A stretch of DNA of 64,000 nucleotides from positions 6,124 to 70,123 of the forward strand of contig JAGZIN010000011.1 in NCBI GenBank assembly GCA_018366195.1, given 5' to 3'. Origin of the DNA: Butyricicoccus pullicaecorum. GTDB lineage: Bacteria > Bacillota > Clostridia > Oscillospirales > Butyricicoccaceae. The notes beneath the pieces were generated by a model, which was given only the letters and a program-made list of their open reading frames with translations, made no database searches and was not told the DNA's origin. The position numbers were made by a program, and so were the translations under genes. Positions 1 through 8,085 of this stretch are shown piece by piece. Position 1 is the stretch's first letter. Each line of letters opens with the position of its first letter.

Positions 1-1
1 G

Positions 2-2089
2 GAAGAATTTGATGTGCGCAAGGTGGTTGCTGCGGTCAATAAGTCTGCAAACCGCGTTCTTTATACATTTACACAGAAAGAAACCGATGCAATTTGTGAT
101 TATGTTTCAAGCTATGTTGAAAATATGGACACGGAACGTGTTGAAATCTGGCAGATGCACAATATTGTAGAGGCTGCGCTGGAAAATGTGCGTCCTGAGG
201 TTGCCAAAAGCTATCGGGATTACCGCAACTATAAGCAGGATTTTGTCGGAATGTTAGACAATGTTTATAAAAAAAGCCAGTCCATCATGTACATTGGAGA
301 TAAAGAAAATTCCAATACAGATTCTGCGTTGGTCTCCACCAAGCGCAGCCTGATTTTTAATCAGCTCAATAAAGAACTTTATCAAAAGTTCTTTATGAAT
401 ACGGAGGAGCTGCAGGCATGCCGAGACGGATATATTTATGTACATGATATGTCTGCCCGCCGAGATACGATGAACTGCTGTCTGTTTGATGTGGAGCATG
501 TGTTAAAGGGCGGCTTTGAAATGGGGAATTTATGGTATAATGAGCCAAAGACCCTGAATGTTGCGTTTGATGTCATTGGGGATATTGTGCTGTCTGCTGC
601 CAGCCAGCAGTACGGTGGATTCACAGTTCCCTCCGTAGATTTGCTGCTCGAACCGTATGCACAGAAAAGCTATGACATGCTCACCGCAAAGTATAAAAAG
701 CTGGGTCTGTCCGATGAGATGGTCGAGCAGGAGGTCATGGCAGATATTCTCAATGATTTTGAGCAGGGCTTCCAAGGCTGGGAGTATAAGTTCAATACTG
801 TGGCATCTAGCCGCGGAGATTACCCCTTTATTACCATGACAATTGGTACGGGGACCGGTCGCTTTGCCAAACTGGCATCTATGACCATGCTTGATGTGCG
901 CCGTCGCGGGCAGGGGAAAAAGGGACAGAAGAAACCCGTACTCTTTCCCAAAATCGTATTCCTGTATGACGAAAATCTGCACGGTGAGGGCAAGCCGCTC
1001 GAGGACGTCTTTGAGGCTGGTATTCTATGCTCGGCAAAGGCAATGTATCCCGATTGGCTCAGCTTGTCCGGAGATGGATATGTCCCCTCGATGTACAAGA
1101 AATATGGGAAAATCATTAGCCCAATGGGCTGCCGGGCGTTTCTTTCCCCGTGGTATGAGCGCGGCGGCATGAAGCCGGCAGATGATAAGGACACGCCAGT
1201 GTTTGTGGGACGTTGGAACATTGGCGCAGTTTCTCTGCATCTGCCTATGATTTATGCCAAGGCACAGCAGGAAAATCGTTCCTTTTATGAAGTGTTAGAT
1301 TACTATTTGGAGCTTATCCGTAAGCTGCATATTCGAACCTATGCGTATTTGGGTGAAATGCGCGCTTCCACAAACCCGCTCGCATACTGCGAGGGAGGCT
1401 TTTATGGTGGACATCTGGGGCTGCATGATAAAATCAAGCCGATTTTGAAAACGGCAACTGCATCTTTTGGCATTACGGCGCTCAACGAGCTGCAAATGCT
1501 GCATAATGGTAAGTCTCTTGTGGAGGACGGTGAATTTGCACTGGAAACCATGCGCTATATCAACCAAAAGGTCAATCAGTTTAAGGAGGCAGACGGCAAC
1601 CTCTATGCAATTTATGGTACACCAGCAGAGAGTCTATGCGGTTTGCAGGTTGAGCAGTTCCGGCAGAAGTATGGCATTGTAGAAGGTGTTTCAGACCGCG
1701 CTTATGTTTCCAACAGCTTCCATTGTCATGTTGCGGAGGATTTGACTCCCATCGAAAAACAGGATTTGGAGGCGCGCTTCTGGGATTTGTTCAATGGCGG
1801 AAAAATCCAGTACGTCAAATATCCAATTGCCTATAATCTTGATGCCATTCGCACACTGATTCGCCGTGCGATGAAGCAAGGATTTTACGAGGGTGTTAAC
1901 CTGAGTCTTGCTTATTGTAATGATTGTGGGCATGAAGAATTGAGTATGGATACCTGTCCAAACTGCGGTTCTTCCAATCTCACAAAGATTGAACGCATGA
2001 ACGGATACTTGTCTTACTCCCGTGTAAAAGGAGATACCCGTCTCAATGACGCAAAAATGGCGGAAATCGCAGAAAGAAAGAGTATGTAA
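2..2089 (+). CDS. nrdD: Anaerobic (class III) ribonucleoside-triphosphate reductase, 5' end cut by window
   Basis: The protein reduces ribonucleoside triphosphates to deoxynucleotides under strict anoxia using a glycyl radical. The reading frame is open to the first base, so the start lies before the window; a GTG at 14 is not the start. The visible N-terminus is the ATP-cone (EEFDVRKVVAAV). Near the C-terminus there is a zinc-type set of two CxxC pairs (CNDC, CPNC), followed by ERMNGYLS, whose Gly, 28th from the end, is the expected radical site. Visible length is 695 residues, so only about 15 to 20 are missing. The stop shares one base with the start of nrdG, its activase, so the two are translationally coupled. 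Confidence 0.96.
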   Translation, partial: EEFDVRKVVAAVNKSANRVLYTFTQKETDAICDYVSSYVENMDTERVEIWQMHNIVEAALENVRPEVAKSYRDYRNYKQDFVGMLDNVYKKSQSIMYIGDKENSNTDSALVSTKRSLIFNQLNKELYQKFFMNTEELQACRDGYIYVHDMSARRDTMNCCLFDVEHVLKGGFEMGNLWYNEPKTLNVAFDVIGDIVLSAASQQYGGFTVPSVDLLLEPYAQKSYDMLTAKYKKLGLSDEMVEQEVMADILNDFEQGFQGWEYKFNTVASSRGDYPFITMTIGTGTGRFAKLASMTMLDVRRRGQGKKGQKKPVLFPKIVFLYDENLHGEGKPLEDVFEAGILCSAKAMYPDWLSLSGDGYVPSMYKKYGKIISPMGCRAFLSPWYERGGMKPADDKDTPVFVGRWNIGAVSLHLPMIYAKAQQENRSFYEVLDYYLELIRKLHIRTYAYLGEMRASTNPLAYCEGGFYGGHLGLHDKIKPILKTATASFGITALNELQMLHNGKSLVEDGEFALETMRYINQKVNQFKEADGNLYAIYGTPAESLCGLQVEQFRQKYGIVEGVSDRAYVSNSFHCHVAEDLTPIEKQDLEARFWDLFNGGKIQYVKYPIAYNLDAIRTLIRRAMKQGFYEGVNLSLAYCNDCGHEELSMDTCPNCGSSNLTKIERMNGYLSYSRVKGDTRLNDAKMAEIAERKSM

Positions 2090-2604
2090 TGAATTACCAC
2101 AATATTACCAGAGATGATATGCTGAACGGAGAAGGTCTGCGTGTCGTGCTTTGGGTTTCCGGCTGTGGGCATCACTGTCCGGAATGTCATAATCCGCAGA
2201 CTTGGGACGCGGACAGCGGTGTGCCGTTTGACTATGCCGCAAAGCTGGAGCTGCTCGATGAATTGTCAAGGGACTATATTGCAGGGATTACTTTTTCCGG
2301 AGGAGATCCTTTATTTCCTGGAAATCGCGCAGAGGTTGGAGAGCTGATTGCAGAGATTCGGAAGAATTTTCCCAACAAGACGATATGGCTGTATACTGGA
2401 TATCGTTGGGAAGAGGTTTGCACACTGCCGATGGTACAAATGTGTGATGTCATGGTAGACGGACGATATGAAAAGGAACAGCGCAATCCGCAGCGGTACT
2501 GGTGCGGAAGCGAAAATCAGCGTATCATTGATATTCCACGAACCCTGTCACAAGGCAAGGTTGTACTACATTCACAACCATCAATCAACGAAATCAGGAG
2601 ATAA
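2089..2604 (+). CDS. nrdG: Anaerobic ribonucleotide reductase activating protein (radical SAM)
   Basis: NrdG uses S-adenosylmethionine and a [4Fe-4S] cluster to place the glycyl radical on NrdD. The cluster ligands are Cys26, Cys30 and Cys33 in SGCGHHCPECHNPQTW, the CX3CX2C signature of radical-SAM activases, followed by the SAM-binding TFSGGDPL segment around residue 68. Length (171 residues) is normal for the family. Its ATG overlaps the nrdD TAA by one base, and dut follows after one base, so nrdD-nrdG-dut reads as a single operon for deoxynucleotide supply. Confidence 0.96.
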   Translation: MNYHNITRDDMLNGEGLRVVLWVSGCGHHCPECHNPQTWDADSGVPFDYAAKLELLDELSRDYIAGITFSGGDPLFPGNRAEVGELIAEIRKNFPNKTIWLYTGYRWEEVCTLPMVQMCDVMVDGRYEKEQRNPQRYWCGSENQRIIDIPRTLSQGKVVLHSQPSINEIRR

Positions 2605-2605
2605 T

Positions 2606-3037
2606 ATGGAAATTCGAATCAAATATTTTACCGATGCAATCGAACCGCTTCGCAATATCGCGGGGAAGTCTGACTGGATTGACCTGCGTGCTGCAGAGGA
2701 AATCGTGATGCAGGCAGGGGAATTTCGTCTCATTCCGCTCGGAGTTGCCATGCAGCTGCCGGAGGGATATGAAGCACATATTGTGCCGCGCAGTTCAACC
2801 TTCAAGAATTTTGGTATCATACAGACCAATAGCATGGGTGTCATTGATGAAACCTATTGCGGAGACAATGACCAGTGGTTTTTTCCAGCGTATGCGGTGC
2901 GGGACACGGTGATTCATATCAATGACCGCATTTGCCAGTTCCGTATCATGGAGCATCAGCCTGCACTTTCCTTTATGGCAACCGAGCGCTTGGAAAATCC
3001 AGACCGCGGCGGTCATGGCAGTACGGGAAAGGTATAA
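2606..3037 (+). CDS. dut: dUTP diphosphatase
   Basis: This trimeric dUTPase hydrolyses dUTP to dUMP and pyrophosphate, keeping uracil out of DNA and feeding thymidylate synthase. The five family motifs are in order: DLRAAEE, PRSSTFKNFG, NSMGVIDETYCGD, RICQFRI, and RGGHGSTGK at the C-terminus. The last motif lacks the usual Phe of GFGSTG, where family members stack on the uracil. The ATG at 2606 is chosen because it follows AGGAG within the nrdG end and gives a normal 143-residue protein; the open frame extends further upstream inside nrdG. Operon with nrdDG. Confidence 0.9.
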   Translation: MEIRIKYFTDAIEPLRNIAGKSDWIDLRAAEEIVMQAGEFRLIPLGVAMQLPEGYEAHIVPRSSTFKNFGIIQTNSMGVIDETYCGDNDQWFFPAYAVRDTVIHINDRICQFRIMEHQPALSFMATERLENPDRGGHGSTGKV

Positions 3038-3090
3038 AGAGTCACTTTTCCTTAGTATGTGAGGGGTTCGAGACGGTTACGATTCAAAAA

Positions 3091-3591
3091 ATGTCTATGA
3101 AGGACAGACCACCCTTTTCGTTGGAAGCAAAGCTCATACTGACAGGGAAGTATATGATGGGAGCGGAATATTTGAGCAGATGGAGTCCAATCTATTTTGC
3201 TCCCGATGGTCATGCAGATTGGGGAACTGTCTGCGTGCCTGAAAATTTGATTGGCTATGTCGATCTTGCAGAAGAATGTGTGTTTATTCTTTCACAATAT
3301 GAAAAAATGTTTCAGAACGACACATCGGAATATGGGCTTGTGTATATCAGTGTCCCTTCTCTGGAGGAGGAAATCCTGCAATATGTAGAGATGGCGCATA
3401 TTGCAGCGGAATTTTCCACACCTTCTGACTTTTCTGGTTTTGCCGCGTTTTCTGATATTGTATGGATTGATGATGATTTTTTATATGATGAAAATTTATC
3501 ATTTGATTTTGAGAAATTCCGCATAATTGATGCAGGTGTTAGATACTTGAATCCAAAGCATTTTTCTGTACATCAATTCGTGACCTTATAA
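3091..3591 (+). CDS. Hypothetical acidic protein of unknown function
   Basis: I do not recognise this family. The frame codes for about 166 residues, rich in Asp and Glu toward the C-terminus (a DDDFLYDENLSFDFEKF stretch), with aromatic residues spread throughout and no membrane segment or signal peptide. The start is uncertain: ATG 3091 has no clear ribosome binding site, and ATG 3154 sits just after AGGGAAG. It lies 53 bases after dut and is followed at once by a strong terminator, so it would be the last gene of the nrd operon. The frame stays open over more than 650 bases, overlapping the dut end, which argues for a real gene but does not prove it. Confidence 0.5.
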   Translation: MSMKDRPPFSLEAKLILTGKYMMGAEYLSRWSPIYFAPDGHADWGTVCVPENLIGYVDLAEECVFILSQYEKMFQNDTSEYGLVYISVPSLEEEILQYVEMAHIAAEFSTPSDFSGFAAFSDIVWIDDDFLYDENLSFDFEKFRIIDAGVRYLNPKHFSVHQFVTL

Positions 3592-3603
3592 AAGTAGAGA
3601 GAT

Positions 3604-3640
3604 AAGACTGCACTGTATCCGTACAGCGCGGTCTTTTTTA
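3604..3640 (+). terminator. Rho-independent terminator after nrd operon
   Basis: A 13-bp stem (AGACTGCACTGTA with TACAGCGCGGTCT, two G-U pairs) closes a TCCG loop and runs into TTTTTTA. It lies just past the unknown protein and separates the nrd group from the sporulation cluster. Confidence 0.85.
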
Positions 3641-3694
3641 TAGCAAGCGAAAAAGAACATCGCATAGAATGCACACTTTTCTGCTTGCTGGCTT

Positions 3695-3722
3695 ATACTG
3701 GAGTAAGGAAACACCGTACAAT
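3695..3722 (+). promoter_or_regulatory. Possible sigma-E-like sporulation promoter before the small ORFs
   Basis: CGTACAAT at 3715-3722 matches the mother-cell sigma-E -10 (CATACAAT) at seven of eight positions. An ATA at 3695-3697 is the only -35-like element, with slightly long spacing. The match is suggestive and is supported mainly by spoVM lying downstream. Confidence 0.3.
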
Positions 3723-3784
3723 TGTGTTGTGGGCATTCTCTGGCAATGATATGGTGTTCTCTGGAAAGAGGAGTGTGATATCCC

Positions 3785-3931
3785 ATGTTTTGCCAGCGAT
3801 ATTTGATTGGAATGTTGTGCCTAGGGCTGGGAATCGGCTTTCTGCTGGGCAGTATTTGTCCTGTGTTCTGGTTTTTGCTGCTTTTCAGTGCAGCACTGAT
3901 TGTACTTGGCGTACTACTATTGAAGCGATAG
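3785..3931 (+). CDS. Small hydrophobic membrane peptide upstream of spoVM (48 aa)
   Basis: This short frame codes for 48 residues: a short polar N-terminus (MFCQRYL), an almost uninterrupted hydrophobic stretch that could form one long or two short membrane helices (GLGIGFLLGS, then CPVFWFLLLFSAALIVLGVL), and a basic LLKR end. An AGAGGAG lies 11 bases before the ATG, and there is an in-frame stop just upstream. Its stop is 12 bases from the spoVM start, with GGAGG in between, so the two are probably co-transcribed. No family is recognised. The placement suggests a role in the forespore outer membrane, but this is inference from neighbours only. Confidence 0.5.
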   Translation: MFCQRYLIGMLCLGLGIGFLLGSICPVFWFLLLFSAALIVLGVLLLKR

Positions 3932-3943
3932 GAGGCATTTCAG

Positions 3944-4024
3944 ATGAAAGTTGTGATTTGGAAGAGTCCGCGATATTTATGCGGTATGCTGCGCCGTATG
4001 TTTGGAATTCGAAATGATGAGTAA
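3944..4024 (+). CDS. spoVM: SpoVM, 26-residue amphipathic spore-morphogenesis peptide
   Basis: SpoVM recognises the convex outer forespore membrane and anchors the SpoIVA ATPase there, starting coat and cortex assembly. The frame codes for exactly 26 residues, the length of Bacillus subtilis SpoVM. As recalled, identities fall at Met1, Lys2, Lys7, Pro9, Leu12, Gly14, Arg17, Met19 and Gly21 (ours: KSPRYLCGMLRRMFG). Pro9 is the residue known to matter for curvature sensing. GGAGG stands seven bases before the ATG and a terminator follows after four bases. The downstream neighbours sipL and spoIVA encode its expected partners, which greatly strengthens a call based on so short a peptide. Confidence 0.85.
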   Translation: MKVVIWKSPRYLCGMLRRMFGIRNDE

Positions 4025-4027
4025 GGC

Positions 4028-4060
4028 AAAAGCCGAGGGAAAATAGCCCTCGGCTTTTTG
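4028..4060 (+). terminator. Terminator after spoVM
   Basis: AAAAGCCGAGGG pairs with CCCTCGGCTTTTT around a seven-base loop and ends in a T-run. It implies that sipL is transcribed mainly from its own promoter. Confidence 0.88.
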
Positions 4061-4067
4061 CTTTTTT

Positions 4068-4095
4068 TCATATCTGCATCAATGGCGCATATACA
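4068..4095 (+). promoter_or_regulatory. Candidate sigma-E promoter of sipL-spoIVA
   Basis: TCATATC (4068-4074) and CATATACA (4088-4095) are spaced by 13 bases. They resemble the sigma-E -35 (ATA core) and -10 (CATACA-type) elements, placing a start about 25 bases before the sipL ATG. Sigma-E control of spoIVA is established in Bacillus; here it is inferred. Confidence 0.45.
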
Positions 4096-4129
4096 TAACA
4101 GCAGAAGCGGTAAAAAGGAGGAATCTTTT

Positions 4130-5611
4130 ATGGAATTCATACGCACAGATTTGCAGTACTATGCGCCTATGTGTGCGCGGCACACCACCTTTACAGAAAC
4201 AACCGATACCATTGTACCAGACACAGAGCCGGATATCGGCCGGATTTTGTGTGCTTTTGGAACGATATCGGTGAAGGACGAGCTGCCGCAGACCGATCGT
4301 ATTTTGATTTCCGGCATCGTACATGTGGTAGTCTTATACCGACCGGACGGACAGGAAGGAATCCGTTTTCTGCAAATTCCATTGAGCTTTGCGCATATTG
4401 AGGAGACACAGGGCATTTCAGCAGAGCAGCCCTGTTTCGTGCGCTGCCATTTACAACGGGTGTCGGCAAGAGCCGTGAATTCCAGAAAGGTGAGCGTGAC
4501 GGGAGAAATCGGATTGGAAATTGATTTATATCAGCAAAAGAAAACCGCTGTCACAGAAAAGCTGGAAGCTGATGGAGCAGATTTACAGGTACGCTACGGC
4601 ACAAAACCCGTTTCTCTGCTGCAAAATGTGCTGACGCGGGAATATACCGTTTTAGACGACGTGGAGGTTCCGGGAGCGCAGGGTATGAAGCTCGTGCATG
4701 CACAGGGCATCATGCTGCCTGTAACCTGTCAGCCGGAACGTGCACAGATTTCGCTCAGCGGAGAGGTGCAGCTGCATTTATTGCTGTTGGACGATACCGG
4801 AAAACTGCAATCTATGACACACAACGTTCCCTATACACAGGTATTGGAAGCGCCGGACATTACAGACAACCTGCCCATTACGGTTCGGCTTGCCCTGCGC
4901 AGCTTGGATTGTATGCTTCGGGAAGAAGGTGTCTTATCCGTAGGAGTCTGTGTCCGTGCCCTGATACAGCAGAGAAAGGAGCAGACGCTGCAAACCATTG
5001 AGGACCTCTATCATCTCAAAAAGCAGCTTGAAATTTCAGAGGATAGTGCAGAGTTGTATGATGATGCAGCACCACAGAACTATCAAGCAGAAAGTATGGC
5101 GCAAATCACTTTGACCTATCCAGCAACCGAAATTTTACTAACAGAGGGCGTGTGTACGGTACTGGATCAGGAAAATATGAAGCTGCAAATTTGCGTACTG
5201 TATTTGGACGATACTGGAAATTTATGGGGAGAGATGCAGGATACCATGGTTCCCCTGACATTGGGACCAATTGCCTATACACAGCTTCGGGATTTAACCG
5301 TACACTTATCGACTGCACTGAGTACAGAACGCGACTTACAGCTGCGTGTTTCGGTCAATGGGACAGTGTTGTGCGGCGGTGACACAGCAATCCGTGATAT
5401 TACCGGCTTGACCGCCGAGCAAGACCGTGAGCCCATCGACAAGAGTGGCACGACATTGATTTTGCGTTATATTCAAGCGCCAACCGCGCTTTGGGACATT
5501 GCCAAGCAATATGCCTCCACGGTCTCCGAAATCCAGAATGCCAATGCACTGCCAGAGCATACAGAACAGGTATCAGAAACTATGCTGTTGATTCCAATTT
5601 GCGGACGGTGA
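4130..5611 (+). CDS. sipL: SipL-like SPOCS/LysM spore morphogenesis protein
   Basis: SipL is the clostridial partner of SpoIVA (functional counterpart of SpoVID) that fixes the coat to the forespore surface. The 493-residue product has repeated SPOCS (DUF3794) beta-rich segments in its first two thirds and a C-terminal LysM-like module (LILRYIQAPTALWDIAKQY, then NALPEH), the part that binds SpoIVA in Clostridioides difficile. No signal peptide is visible, in keeping with a mother-cell protein. AAGGAGG precedes the ATG at 4130. SpoIVA starts 16 bases downstream, so the two partners share a transcript. A generic DUF3794 protein is the alternative, but the LysM tail and location favour SipL. Confidence 0.82.
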   Translation: MEFIRTDLQYYAPMCARHTTFTETTDTIVPDTEPDIGRILCAFGTISVKDELPQTDRILISGIVHVVVLYRPDGQEGIRFLQIPLSFAHIEETQGISAEQPCFVRCHLQRVSARAVNSRKVSVTGEIGLEIDLYQQKKTAVTEKLEADGADLQVRYGTKPVSLLQNVLTREYTVLDDVEVPGAQGMKLVHAQGIMLPVTCQPERAQISLSGEVQLHLLLLDDTGKLQSMTHNVPYTQVLEAPDITDNLPITVRLALRSLDCMLREEGVLSVGVCVRALIQQRKEQTLQTIEDLYHLKKQLEISEDSAELYDDAAPQNYQAESMAQITLTYPATEILLTEGVCTVLDQENMKLQICVLYLDDTGNLWGEMQDTMVPLTLGPIAYTQLRDLTVHLSTALSTERDLQLRVSVNGTVLCGGDTAIRDITGLTAEQDREPIDKSGTTLILRYIQAPTALWDIAKQYASTVSEIQNANALPEHTEQVSETMLLIPICGR

Positions 5612-5627
5612 AAGGAGATTGCATCTG

Positions 5628-7106
5628 ATGGAGAAGAAAGGATTATATGAGCAAATCAGTGCTCGGACAAATGGGGATATCTATATTGGCGTGGTAGGAC
5701 CGGTTCGAACTGGAAAATCGACATTTATCAAGCGATTTATGGAGAATATGGTCATTCCGCGCATTGATAACGTGTATAAAAGAGAACGCGCCAAGGACGA
5801 ATTGCCGCAGTCCGGTTCTGGTAAGACCATTATGACCGCAGAGCCGAAGTTTGTACCAGAAGAAGCAGCAGAGATTGCTTTGGCACCAGCCGGAAGCTGT
5901 CGTGTGCGTCTAGTCGATTGTGTGGGATACTTAGTAGAGGGTGCACTGGGCAGTATGGAGGAGGACACGCCGCGCATGGTGACAACACCTTGGCGGGACC
6001 ACCCCATTCCTATGGCAGAGGCGGCAGAAATTGGGACACGTAAGGTAATTGAAGATCATTCTACCATTGGACTGGTCATCACAACCGATGGTTCTTTCTC
6101 TGATATTCCGCGAGAAAGCTATGCAGAGGTAGAGGGGCGTGTCATCGAGGAACTACAAGCGATAGGTAAACCCTTTCTGACCCTTGTCAATACAGTAGAC
6201 CCAGAAGGGGAAGAAGCACGCGCTGTTTGCGCACATTTACAGCAGACCTATGGGATTGTCGCAATGCCTGTAAACTGTTTGAATTTGGACGAACAGAGAA
6301 TGCGTTCCATTTTGACAGCGGTTCTCTATGAATTTCCGGTTCAGCAAATCTCTGTGGTACTGCCAAGGTTTATCAGTATCCTGCCGCCGGAGCATGCAGT
6401 GCAGAGCAGTGTGTATGACAGTTTGCGCAAGGGTGGGCATGCAGTGCATAAGATGCGGGACTTTGATACCATGCTGCATATCTTAGAAGAAAACGAATGG
6501 ATTGAGTCAGTGCGTATTGCAGATATGGATTTGGGTGTGGGCTGTGCGCGGGTCGTTGTCGAAATCCCGACAGCAGTATTCTATCAAATCGTGACACAGC
6601 AGACTGGAATCCAGATGAAAGATGAAGCGGATCTCATTCCGGTTTTGACCCGGTTGTCTGATATGGCAAAGTCGTATGAGCGAATTGCAGGTGCCTTGGA
6701 GCAAGCGCAGAGAACCGGATATGGGGTTGTGATGCCGGAGCTGGAGGAGCTTTCTCTGGAGCCGCCTGAAATCATGAAGCAAGGCGGACGCTATGGTGTA
6801 AAGTTGTGCGCTTCCGCTGATTCCATTCATCTGATGAAGGCACAAATCAAAGCATCAATCACACCCATTGTCGGAACCGAGAAACAGTCTGAGGAACTGC
6901 TGGATTATTTGATGAGTGAGTTTGAAGGAGCGCCTGAAAAAATTTGGCAGACCAATATTTTCGGAAAGCCGCTGTCAGCATTGATTGGAGAAGAATTGTC
7001 TGGAAAGCTGGCGCGTGTGCCGGAGGACGCACGAGATAAGTTCCGTGAGACCTTGGAACGTATCATCAATGAGAGTACAGGGGGATTGATTTGTATCCTG
7101 CTATGA
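5628..7106 (+). CDS. spoIVA: Stage IV sporulation protein A, coat morphogenetic ATPase
   Basis: SpoIVA polymerises with ATP hydrolysis into the basement layer of the spore coat. The 492-residue protein has a Walker A (GPVRTGKST, about residue 24), the family segments DELPQSGSGKTIMT and RLVDCVGY, a long middle region, and the conserved C-terminus (ETLERIINESTGGLICILL) needed for SpoVM interaction in Bacillus. ATG 5628 is preferred over a TTG at 5619, because the AAAGGAG at 5611-5617 is correctly spaced for the former. It follows sipL and lies about 1.6 kb downstream of spoVM. No odd residues were seen. Confidence 0.97.
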   Translation: MEKKGLYEQISARTNGDIYIGVVGPVRTGKSTFIKRFMENMVIPRIDNVYKRERAKDELPQSGSGKTIMTAEPKFVPEEAAEIALAPAGSCRVRLVDCVGYLVEGALGSMEEDTPRMVTTPWRDHPIPMAEAAEIGTRKVIEDHSTIGLVITTDGSFSDIPRESYAEVEGRVIEELQAIGKPFLTLVNTVDPEGEEARAVCAHLQQTYGIVAMPVNCLNLDEQRMRSILTAVLYEFPVQQISVVLPRFISILPPEHAVQSSVYDSLRKGGHAVHKMRDFDTMLHILEENEWIESVRIADMDLGVGCARVVVEIPTAVFYQIVTQQTGIQMKDEADLIPVLTRLSDMAKSYERIAGALEQAQRTGYGVVMPELEELSLEPPEIMKQGGRYGVKLCASADSIHLMKAQIKASITPIVGTEKQSEELLDYLMSEFEGAPEKIWQTNIFGKPLSALIGEELSGKLARVPEDARDKFRETLERIINESTGGLICILL

Positions 7107-7233
7107 CCCGGGGAATCGTGCGCCATACAGCAATTGTCTGGCAAAAACCTTTACACATCAGCAGTATGCCCTTTACAGAAATATCCAATATATTTGACAA
7201 AATGCAAGATTTTTGTTAAAAATTCATGCAAAA

Positions 7234-7268
7234 CAGGCTATGTAAAGGTGTTTACTTTACATAGCCTG
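7234..7268. terminator. Perfect 13-bp inverted repeat downstream of spoIVA
   Basis: CAGGCTATGTAAA and TTTACATAGCCTG pair perfectly around a nine-base loop, 127 bases past the spoIVA stop. On the plus strand no T-run follows directly; on the minus strand a TTTTG does. It may be the spoIVA terminator, or a protein or RNA structure of another kind. Apart from this hairpin I see nothing in 7107-7377. Confidence 0.5.
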
Positions 7269-7377
7269 AAATCTTTGAATGTGCAAAATACCAGAGTAAA
7301 GGTAATGAGCTTTCCTTGATTTTTCATCTGCTTTGCAGTATGATTAGGAGCAGACAAAGGAAAGGATAGATGATGAT

Positions 7378-7899
7378 TTGAAAAAACAGGTATTTATCAT
7401 CAATGGACGTGGCGGTGTAGGAAAGGACACGGTCTGCAATTGCGTTGCTCAATATTGTTGTGTTCGAAATATTTCTTCGATTACGCCCATTACTGAAATT
7501 GCACGATTTGCAGGGTGGTCCGGAGAAAAGACGTTGGAAGCGCGCAGACTGCTCTCTCAACTCAAGCAAGTATTCACAGAGTACAATGATTTGTCCTTCC
7601 GATATTGTATGGAGCAATATCATCAGTTCTGTTCCTGTCCGGACGAGGAGGTTCTGTTTATTCATGTGCGGGAACCGGAAGAAATTGCACGGCTCAAGGC
7701 TGCTATTGGGGAGGGGTGCCGAACGCTGCTGATTCGCAGAAGTGATACGCATCTGACACAATATGGCAATCGCTCAGATGACGAAGTTGAACAATATCCC
7801 TATGACTTATATTTTCAAAATGAACCTCCGCTGGATACCCTTCCGGAGCGTGTCTGGGATTTCTTTGAAGGGATTGTGCACAACGACCTTTCCAAGTAG
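7378..7899 (+). CDS. P-loop nucleoside/nucleotide-kinase-like protein
   Basis: The 173-residue protein opens with a beta strand and Walker A (VFIINGRGGVGKDT), where the GKDT ending is typical of deoxynucleoside monophosphate and dephospho-CoA kinases. A later LFIHVREPEEI segment resembles a Walker-B/LID-type region, and RTLLIRRSD a nucleotide-binding strand. The substrate cannot be told. The likely start is TTG 7378, with AAAGGA 11 bases upstream; no in-frame ATG fits. It stands alone between spoIVA and the PocR gene. It might be a phage-type dNMP kinase-like protein or an adenylate-kinase-fold regulator. Confidence 0.7.
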   Translation: MKKQVFIINGRGGVGKDTVCNCVAQYCCVRNISSITPITEIARFAGWSGEKTLEARRLLSQLKQVFTEYNDLSFRYCMEQYHQFCSCPDEEVLFIHVREPEEIARLKAAIGEGCRTLLIRRSDTHLTQYGNRSDDEVEQYPYDLYFQNEPPLDTLPERVWDFFEGIVHNDLSK

Positions 7900-8085
7900 T
7901 GCGGACAAGCGAAGTAATCCTTGCAACATCGGATAAGGTGGGGGAACCGAAGGTTACCAATCCGGCTGCCCTCTTGAAACTTACTGTATTTTCCCTTATA
8001 ATAATAGTAACATGCTGCATTGGTTGGAAGGACATGGAATTTGTACCGACTGGTGAATCTGCAACGGAATAGGAGGACATGCATC

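Noticed and set aside
3685..4017. A 110-codon frame over the spoVM region
   Set aside because: It is out of frame with the two small genes, has no RBS, and gives no plausible protein; the 48- and 26-residue frames with proper RBS spacing explain the region better.
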